Shown in pieces: positions 1 to 4,550 of a stretch of DNA of 8,478 bases (its first letter is position 1; each line of letters starts with the position of its first letter). The notes below the pieces were generated by a model that was given only the letters and a program-made list of their open reading frames with translations, ran no database searches and was not told where the DNA came from. This stretch comes from an uncultured bacterium. GTDB taxonomy: Bacteria > Spirochaetota > Brevinematia > DTOW01. The stretch lies in the NCBI GenBank assembly GCA_937928175.1, contig CALFVP010000119.1, positions 1-8,478 of the forward strand. Reading direction: 5' to 3'. The position numbers were made by a program, and so were the translations under genes.

Positions 1-808
1 CGTACCTAAATTTGTATACACTCTCGTTAAAAACGTTGCTCGATGGTTTTGCAAAGTATACAAGTTCAAATATACAGTGGTTTAAGGTTTCAGATTGTAA
101 TACTTTTTCCCTTGTTATCTTAGTCTCTTCGAATACTACTATTTCTCCGGGTAATACTTCCTCGTATTCAAACACATCTATGCTTCTTAAAGCTGTATCT
201 TCAGATGCGATAAACCACGTTTTGTCTTTTTTACCAAAAACCAAAGGTCTAAAACCGTATTTATCTCTAAGTGCTATTACTTTGTTTTCAAACAAAACTA
301 CTATTGAAAAAGCTCCTTCAAATGTTTTTATAGTGTTCTCTAAAGAAAGAATTATATCTAGAGTTTTATTGTATTCTTTGACTATGTAGTGTAGTATTAC
401 TTCGCTATCCGTTGTTGTTGAAAAAGAATGTCCTTTTTTCATTAAACTGTTTCTTATACTTAGTGCGTTTACAACGTTACCGTTATGTGCTAAAGCAATT
501 GTTTTACCATCTATGGTTTTTGATATAAGTGGTTGTAGGTTTGATATTTCATCTGATCCTGTTGTTGAGTATCTTATGTGTCCTATTATACTTGTTGCTC
601 CGTTTATTTTTTGTATCTCATTCAGAGAAAATAAATCTTTTACTAGACCTTTAACTATTATTCTGTCAAAGTTATCGTTTTTGAAGAATGCTATTCCTGT
701 TCCTTCTTGTCCTCTGTGTTGAAGTGAATTCATAAGTGTAAACGTTAGGTTTACAGTATCATCCGTTTTACCTTGAATACCAATAATACCGCATTTTTCC
801 TTTATCAT
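1..808 (-). CDS. purF: Amidophosphoribosyltransferase, N-terminal 269 residues (partial at left edge)
   Basis: PurF catalyses the first committed step of purine synthesis: PRPP plus glutamine gives 5-phosphoribosylamine. The visible part is the class II (Ntn) glutamine amidotransferase domain: nucleophile Cys6 in KCGIIGI, QHRGQEGTGI (30-39), GHIRYSTTGS (76-85), AHNGN (107-111), TTDSE (132-136), RDKYGFRPL (181-189) and ASEDTAL (201-207). CIFELVYFAKPSS (245-257) marks the passage to the phosphoribosyltransferase domain, which lies outside the window. Cys6 must become N-terminal, so the five residues before it are probably a short cleaved propeptide, as in the Bacillus-type enzyme; E. coli PurF has only the initiator Met. 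Whether it binds an Fe-S cluster cannot be judged, because the other ligand positions are missing. The ATG at 808-806 has no Shine-Dalgarno sequence but sits six bases after a perfect -10 box. Identification is secure. Confidence 0.96.
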   Translation of the reverse strand, partial: MIKEKCGIIGIQGKTDDTVNLTFTLMNSLQHRGQEGTGIAFFKNDNFDRIIVKGLVKDLFSLNEIQKINGATSIIGHIRYSTTGSDEISNLQPLISKTIDGKTIALAHNGNVVNALSIRNSLMKKGHSFSTTTDSEVILHYIVKEYNKTLDIILSLENTIKTFEGAFSIVVLFENKVIALRDKYGFRPLVFGKKDKTWFIASEDTALRSIDVFEYEEVLPGEIVVFEETKITREKVLQSETLNHCIFELVYFAKPSSNVFNESVYKFRY

Positions 809-844
809 GTATTTATTATAATAAATTTTTTAAAAAATTGACAA
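809..844 (-). promoter_or_regulatory. purF promoter, predicted leaderless start
   Basis: Reading the minus strand, TTGTCA (844-839) is followed by an 18-base spacer and TATAAT (820-815), then AAATAC and the ATG at 808. With the usual six-base discriminator, transcription starts on the A of the start codon. No Shine-Dalgarno-like sequence lies between the -10 box and the ATG. Confidence 0.75.
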
Positions 845-850
845 AGATTG

Positions 851-865
851 AAACGTAAAACGTTT
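851..865. repeat. Perfect inverted repeat upstream of the purF promoter
   Basis: AAACGT (851-856) and ACGTTT (860-865) are separated by AAA. The repeat lies seven bases upstream of the purF -35 box, between the end of flgL and purF. It could be a protein-binding site acting on purF or a weak hairpin in the flgL 3' trailer. It has no GC-rich stem and no U-run on the minus strand, so it is not a convincing intrinsic terminator. Confidence 0.4.
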
Positions 866-916
866 TTGGAATACTTTAGGTAGTTTGTTTAAGGTGTTAA
901 AAGGTTTTTTCTGTGT

Positions 917-2164
917 TTACCTTAGAAAATTTAATAACGATAGGCCCATAAGTTTTGCTCCTACTTGTAATCCTGCTTGGTGTGTAAGTTCTAGAAGTTT
1001 TAGTTCTGTTACTGTTTGTGGTATATCGGTTGCTTGTGTTTTGGCTAAGATATCCTTTAAGTATACAATATCTGTGTTTAACCTTAGATTTACGATTTTT
1101 AGTCTTTCTGTTCTTGCTCCGACTTCTGCTCTATACCTTAAAAAGTTGTCTATTCCGTTATCAATTAGAAACAGATCTTCTCCTCCTAGGTTCTGTTGTC
1201 TTCCTGCTAGCATGTCATCTCTTATTTTTATTAGCACATCAAACAGTGACATTACGTATACTTTTGCTTCTGGGTTATAGTTTAACGGTGATGGTACTCC
1301 TTTTCTTATTATACCCAATCTTTCCATTACATCTCCATCACCTACGTCTTCTATAGTTATGTTATGAGGTATTGTACTTTCAAGTACTAGAAAATTGTTT
1401 CCTGTTGAGTTATCAATATAGGCTTTTACAGGTATTTTTAGGTTGTTTATCTTTTCGACTATCGTTTCTAGGTTATCACCTTTTGATACTTTAACTTCTA
1501 TTCCATCTATCTTGAATGATGTATCTCTATCTGCTACGAAACCTGTTCCTGGAGTTGAAGATCTTATTATCATGTTTTCTGAAGCGAAAAGTCTATTACC
1601 GTTTAGGTTTATTTGTACAGTATCCCAGGTATCAATTTGTCTTTGTATTGTTCCATCATCCCCCATGTACACAACTTTCTTTACAACTTCGTGGTCAGTT
1701 TCTTCAGATAATCCGTATTCCACCCTAAATGGTAAATCAGTTTTGTATCCACCGTATAAGGAAGATTGTTTATAGTAAGAATTTGCTATATTTATAAGCT
1801 CTCTTATTAGTTGGTCTACTTCTATTGCCATTTTTTGAGTATCATTTTTAGTGTATACCCCGTTTGCAGCTTGTACCGTTATTTCTCTTATTCTTTGTAG
1901 TATATCAGTTGCACTCTGTAGATTCGAATCCATTAGGTTAAGTTTTGCTTCTCCTTCTTCTATGTTTCTTATAAAAGTTTCTATTTCTTTCAATCTACTT
2001 TGGAATTGCATTGACATTGTTGTACCAACAGGATCATCTTCAGGAATTCTTATTTTTATCATACTAGTTAAATCGGTTTGTCTCTTGTTCATTTCTACCA
2101 TCCTATCCTTGAGGTAGAATAAAAACTCGTTTGATATTGAATTTTGTGTTACTCTGCCAATCAT
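917..2164 (-). CDS. flgL: Flagellar hook-associated protein 3 (hook-filament junction)
   Basis: FlgL forms, with FlgK, the junction between flagellar hook and filament and is exported through the flagellar type III apparatus. At 415 residues it has the flagellin-like ends expected. The N-terminal region (about 1-110) begins MIGRVTQNSI, contains the conserved RIPEDDPVGT stretch (39-48) and continues with long amphipathic helix. The C-terminal helix (about 365-415) carries TDIPQTVTEL and ends in GLSLLNFLR. The middle (about 150-330) is the variable outer domain. There is no signal peptide, as expected for this export route. The start is fixed by AAGGAGG five bases before the ATG. The gene follows the lolD-like gene by 88 bases on the same strand; flgK, its common neighbour, is not here. 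I could not find a convincing sigma-28 promoter. In a spirochaete the filament would be periplasmic (inference). Confidence 0.9.
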   Translation of the reverse strand: MIGRVTQNSISNEFLFYLKDRMVEMNKRQTDLTSMIKIRIPEDDPVGTTMSMQFQSRLKEIETFIRNIEEGEAKLNLMDSNLQSATDILQRIREITVQAANGVYTKNDTQKMAIEVDQLIRELINIANSYYKQSSLYGGYKTDLPFRVEYGLSEETDHEVVKKVVYMGDDGTIQRQIDTWDTVQINLNGNRLFASENMIIRSSTPGTGFVADRDTSFKIDGIEVKVSKGDNLETIVEKINNLKIPVKAYIDNSTGNNFLVLESTIPHNITIEDVGDGDVMERLGIIRKGVPSPLNYNPEAKVYVMSLFDVLIKIRDDMLAGRQQNLGGEDLFLIDNGIDNFLRYRAEVGARTERLKIVNLRLNTDIVYLKDILAKTQATDIPQTVTELKLLELTHQAGLQVGAKLMGLSLLNFLR

Positions 2165-2183
2165 GAAAACCTCCTTGTTTTCA
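2165..2183 (-). promoter_or_regulatory. flgL ribosome-binding site inside a perfect hairpin loop
   Basis: On the minus strand GAAAAC (2182-2177) and GTTTTC (2170-2165) are exact inverted repeats flanking AAGGAG (2176-2171). The stem extends by one T-A pair using the A of the start codon, giving seven pairs. The Shine-Dalgarno core therefore occupies the six-base loop and the start codon sits at the foot of the stem. The sequence is seen directly; a regulatory role, such as controlled exposure of the site or binding of a translational regulator, is inference. Confidence 0.6.
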
Positions 2184-2252
2184 AAAACCTAAAGATAAAT
2201 TCGGATTATTTTTAGTATTTTAAATTTTTGTTAAGTTTGGGTTTTTACCTCT

Positions 2253-2915
2253 TCACTGAAGGGGTAGCCTTATTATAAGGTCTGTTCTTTCTGCTAAATC
2301 TAGATTGTGTGTTGCCATTATACACGTTTTACCTAGATTTTTTACAAGATCATAGAATAGTGAAAATACTGTTTCTGAGTTTTTTGGGTCCAGGTTTCCT
2401 GTAGGTTCATCTGCTATTATAAAGGTAGGATCGTTTATTAGTGCTCTTGCTATACTTACTCTTTGCTTTTCACCACTCGATAGTTCATCTATGTTCCTGT
2501 TTATCTTATCTTCTAGCTTTAAGAAAGATAGCAATTCTTTTGCCCTTTTTGTAAACGTTTCTTTTGAGAAGTCTTTCCTTAGCATTGCTGGTATTAGCAC
2601 GTTTTCTAATACGTTAAACCCTCTAAGTAAAAAATGATTTTGAAATACGTATCCAACTTTTAAGTTTCTAAATTCAGACAAACTTTCTTCATCAGCTTTT
2701 GCTATGTTTTCTCCTTCTATTATTATATCTCCTTCACTTACACTGTCTATTCCTCCTATAAGGTTTAAAAGTGTTGTTTTACCCGATCCACTTTCTCCTA
2801 TGATTGATACAAATTTACCTTTTTCTATTGAGAGATTTATCTTTTCGAAAACTACTATTTTGTTACCGTTATTTTCTGTGTACCATTTAGAAACATCCTT
2901 AAGAATTATAAGCAT
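2253..2915 (-). CDS. lolD: ABC transporter ATPase of the LolD/MacB/FtsE group, probably LolD
   Basis: This 220-residue protein is a stand-alone ABC ATPase with every catalytic element: Walker A GESGSGKTT (40-48), Q-loop Gln92, signature LSSGE (145-149, a variant of LSGGQ), Walker B FIIADE (165-170) followed by PTGNLD, and H-loop His203. ADEPTGNLD and the stretch FRNLKVGYVFQNHFLL (82-97), followed by a LENV motif, are typical of LolD, which powers release of lipoproteins from the inner membrane to the periplasmic chaperone LolA. The required permease (LolC/E type) is not adjacent, so the substrate cannot be proven; MacB- or FtsE-like roles remain possible. The gene has a predicted leaderless start and lies divergent to the tRNA-Gly gene. 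Its last 12 codons contain short palindromes of doubtful meaning. The family assignment is secure; the exact name is moderate. Confidence 0.88.
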   Translation of the reverse strand: MLIILKDVSKWYTENNGNKIVVFEKINLSIEKGKFVSIIGESGSGKTTLLNLIGGIDSVSEGDIIIEGENIAKADEESLSEFRNLKVGYVFQNHFLLRGFNVLENVLIPAMLRKDFSKETFTKRAKELLSFLKLEDKINRNIDELSSGEKQRVSIARALINDPTFIIADEPTGNLDPKNSETVFSLFYDLVKNLGKTCIMATHNLDLAERTDLIIRLPLQ

Positions 2916-2927
2916 GTGTTTATTCTA
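2916..2927 (-). promoter_or_regulatory. lolD -10 box, predicted leaderless start
   Basis: TAGAAT (2927-2922, five of six consensus bases) is followed by AAACAC and then the ATG at 2915. This is the same six-base spacing as at purF and at the gene starting at 3927. No Shine-Dalgarno sequence is present. The -35 region is poor (TAGTAA at 2951-2946 with an 18-base spacer), so the promoter is less certain than that of purF. Confidence 0.5.
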
Positions 2928-2967
2928 TAGGTTTTTATACGTTTATTACTACTTTAAGTTTTTGTAT

Positions 2968-2997
2968 TTGCAAGTTTGTTGATTTTATTTTTATAAT
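2968..2997 (+). promoter_or_regulatory. Promoter for tRNA-Gly and the following small gene
   Basis: TTGCAA (2968-2973), an 18-base spacer and a perfect TATAAT (2992-2997) predict a transcript start near 3004. This gives a precursor with only about six bases before the mature tRNA. No second promoter is visible before the DUF2905 gene, so this one probably drives both. Confidence 0.7.
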
Positions 2998-3009
2998 TTT
3001 TTTAGCCAA

Positions 3010-3082
3010 GCGGGAATAGCTCAGTTGGTAGAGCGCTTCCTTGCCAAGGAAGAGGTCGCGGGTTCAAGTCCCGTTTCCCGCT
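3010..3082 (+). tRNA. tRNA-Gly, anticodon GCC
   Basis: The 73-base cloverleaf is complete. The acceptor stem GCGGGAA (3010-3016) pairs with TTCCCGC (3075-3081). The D arm is GCTC/GAGC with loop AGTTGGTA. The anticodon stem CTTCC/GGAAG encloses loop TTGCCAA, with GCC at 3043-3045. The variable loop is AGGTC. The T arm is GCGGG/CCCGT with loop TTCAAGT. The discriminator base is T (3082), as is usual for bacterial glycine tRNA. CCA is not encoded: the next bases are CAT, so the tail must be added by the CCA-adding enzyme. The next gene starts eight bases downstream. Confidence 0.97.
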
Positions 3083-3090
3083 CATCCGTG

Positions 3091-3312
3091 ATGTCAGAGT
3101 TAGGTAGATTACTCATTTTTATAGGTGTTCTTATTGCTGCTATCGGTTTAGTCATTCTAGTTTTGCCTAAATTAAACTTTAAAGGATTACCCGGAGATAT
3201 ATACATCCAGAAAGATAACTTTGTCTTCTTCTTTCCTATTGTAACTAGTATCGTTCTGAGTATAGTTTTAAGTATTGTTATTTCTTTGATAATGTCTATC
3301 TTTAGAAGGTAG
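3091..3312 (+). CDS. Small DUF2905-family membrane protein
   Basis: This 73-residue protein has two predicted membrane helices, about residues 5-27 and 46-70. They are separated by a short loop with the conserved LPGDI motif and the phrase FFFPIVTSIVLSIVLS, which is the hallmark pattern of DUF2905. The family is widespread and short, and its function is unknown; the protein is expected in the inner membrane. The ATG at 3091 lies eight bases after the mature end of tRNA-Gly and has no Shine-Dalgarno sequence. An in-frame GTG directly before it (3088) is an alternative start. There is no promoter between the two genes, so the mRNA probably arises by processing of a tRNA-mRNA transcript. The stop codon is two bases from the stop of the convergent rimM gene. 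Confidence 0.85.
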   Translation: MSELGRLLIFIGVLIAAIGLVILVLPKLNFKGLPGDIYIQKDNFVFFFPIVTSIVLSIVLSIVISLIMSIFRR

Positions 3313-3314
3313 TT

Positions 3315-3821
3315 CTACTTTAGAAATTCCTTTTCCTTTGAAAACTCTTCTGATAGTATTATCTCTTTTTTTTCTATTGATACTTTTTTTACATACCTTT
3401 CAGAAAAAGGTATTATAAAATTTGAAAATTCTAAAAAAAACATTTTTCCGTTTGTTAGTACTTTTTCTATTCTACCTATCTTTTCACCAGAATATTCAAA
3501 TACGTAGCATTCTTCTAAGTCCACTACGTAGTATTCTCCGTCTTTCGTTTTTGGTAAATTTTGATAAAGGGTAAAAATTTCCTTCCCGTTTATGTATTGA
3601 ATCAAGTTTGGGTTTATGTTTTCTATAGAGTATATAAGGTATTGGGGAGTTTTAAATTGAAATGTTAATTGAATCTTTTTAAAGTTTGTCAGCGTTTTTA
3701 TGTAAAAATCGTTTATTTTTATAAAATCTTTGTAGTCATCTAGGTAAGGTTTTATCTTTACTTGGTTTTCTGTTTTGAATCTGTTGAGTATTTTCCCTAT
3801 TTCTACGTATCTATCTTCCAT
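3315..3821 (-). CDS. rimM: 16S rRNA processing protein RimM (diverged)
   Basis: RimM binds ribosomal protein S19 and helps mature the head of the 30S subunit. The 168-residue length is normal. The N-terminal half (1-90) aligns with the RimM beta-barrel through YVEIGKIL (5-12) and VKIKPYLDD (21-29). The PRC-barrel half starts at GEYYVVDLEE (95-104), where the family has G-EYYWHDL. It continues with GEKIGRIEKVL and ends with IIPFSERYVKKVSIEKKEIIL, which fits the family's IPF...V..VD pattern. The N-terminal half is unusually diverged and lacks the common HGLKGE-type motif, so the call rests mainly on the second half. An in-frame stop two codons upstream fixes the ATG. A TATAAT (3829-3824) ends only two bases before the ATG, too close to serve this start, and no Shine-Dalgarno sequence is visible. 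The usual partners trmD, rpsP and rplS are absent. Confidence 0.8.
   Translation of the reverse strand: MEDRYVEIGKILNRFKTENQVKIKPYLDDYKDFIKINDFYIKTLTNFKKIQLTFQFKTPQYLIYSIENINPNLIQYINGKEIFTLYQNLPKTKDGEYYVVDLEECYVFEYSGEKIGRIEKVLTNGKMFFLEFSNFIIPFSERYVKKVSIEKKEIILSEEFSKEKEFLK
3342..3358. repeat. 17-base direct repeat, copy 1 (in rimM)
   Basis: The sequence AAACTCTTCTGATAGTA occurs here and again, identically, at 4583-4599. Here it encodes the ILSEEF stretch near the RimM C-terminus on the minus strand. Confidence 0.6.
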
Positions 3822-3891
3822 ACATTATAATTTTCAAAATTTCTTACAGTAAATTACAAAAATTTTTTATTGAATTTGTTTTATTAGTTTC

Positions 3892-3926
3892 TTGAAATTT
3901 TTTTCTTAGTTTTTCATAATTTTCTT
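3892..3926 (+). promoter_or_regulatory. Canonical promoter with predicted leaderless start for the 3927 gene
   Basis: TTGAAA (3892-3897), a 17-base spacer and CATAAT (3915-3920) are followed by TTTCTT and then the ATG at 3927. The six-base discriminator places the transcript start on the A of the start codon. No Shine-Dalgarno sequence is possible in this space. Confidence 0.7.
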
Positions 3927-4550
3927 ATGAAGTTTATTATTTTAGTGAGTTTGTTTTTAGTTTTTACTGCATTTAATTTATTGGGATTTTTGTTTGAGTT
4001 TAGTGATGTTGACATTTCCTACGTTTCAAACGTTATTGCGGATTTTTATAAAAACGTAAGATTTGGTGATCTAAGGGTTAGTTCTTCTTACATTGATTCT
4101 TTTGTTAACGATTACTTTGGCGTTAGAAACTTTTCGAGTTTTTTTATTCTTTCGAATAATGGTTTTTACTTCAAGTTAGTTTCAGAGAGTACTAACATTT
4201 TTTTGAAGAGATTACCTATTCCGGTTCTTGAGGGAATTGAAGTTTTGTTTTTGCTTGGAACCAAAGAGTATTTGTCTAATTTCAAGAGATTTGGAGTTTA
4301 CGATTACGGTAATACCAAAGTTTTGAAGCTAGAGTACAGTGTTAATTCTTTTGTGCTTTTGTACATTTCTCAAGGTACAATTCTTAGAGTTGATTACTGG
4401 ATTAGGGAAGGACAAAACGAAGTTATGGTATGGTCTTACCTGTGTGCTTACTCTGATAAAAAGCATAACGGTAAAACATTTTTAAGTAGTATACTTTTTA
4501 ATATCCAATCTAAAGAATTTTATAAGTTTGATTTTGATATTCAGAAGTAG
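3927..4550 (+). CDS. Exported protein of unknown function, 207 residues
   Basis: I do not recognise this protein. It begins with a basic residue and a long hydrophobic stretch (about 3-24), consistent with a signal peptide or a single membrane anchor; no lipobox cysteine is present. The remainder is rich in aromatic and alternating hydrophobic residues, suggesting mostly beta structure. Two Cys-free thirds are followed by one Cys near residue 172. The late pattern of strands ending in KHNGKTFLSSILFNI faintly recalls the half-barrel of LolA-like lipoprotein chaperones, where a similar 'DG..P..I.F' strand occurs. That is a speculation, made slightly more attractive by the lolD-like gene nearby. 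The gene has its own promoter and a predicted leaderless ATG, so it is probably expressed. Its last ten bases overlap the end of the convergent deacetylase gene. Confidence 0.75.
   Translation: MKFIILVSLFLVFTAFNLLGFLFEFSDVDISYVSNVIADFYKNVRFGDLRVSSSYIDSFVNDYFGVRNFSSFFILSNNGFYFKLVSESTNIFLKRLPIPVLEGIEVLFLLGTKEYLSNFKRFGVYDYGNTKVLKLEYSVNSFVLLYISQGTILRVDYWIREGQNEVMVWSYLCAYSDKKHNGKTFLSSILFNIQSKEFYKFDFDIQK

Noticed and set aside
885..1280. Open frames on the plus strand opposite flgL
   Set aside because: They are antisense to a well-supported gene, lack ribosome-binding sites and show no protein family features.
2190..2235. Sigma-28 flagellar promoter ahead of flgL
   Set aside because: TAAA followed 14 bases later by CCGAATTT resembles TAAA-N15-GCCGATAA only loosely; spacing and -10 bases do not fit well enough.
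2248..2280. Two small palindromes at the end of lolD (CCTCTTC/GAAGGGG and CCTTAT/ATAAGG) as a terminator
   Set aside because: On the lolD strand the first has a C-A mismatch and neither is followed by a U-run; both lie in or next to codons that explain them.
3025..3312. Longer open frame starting inside the tRNA-Gly gene and running into the DUF2905 gene
   Set aside because: The first 22 codons lie in the tRNA cloverleaf and its trailer; the protein family pattern begins at the ATG at 3091.
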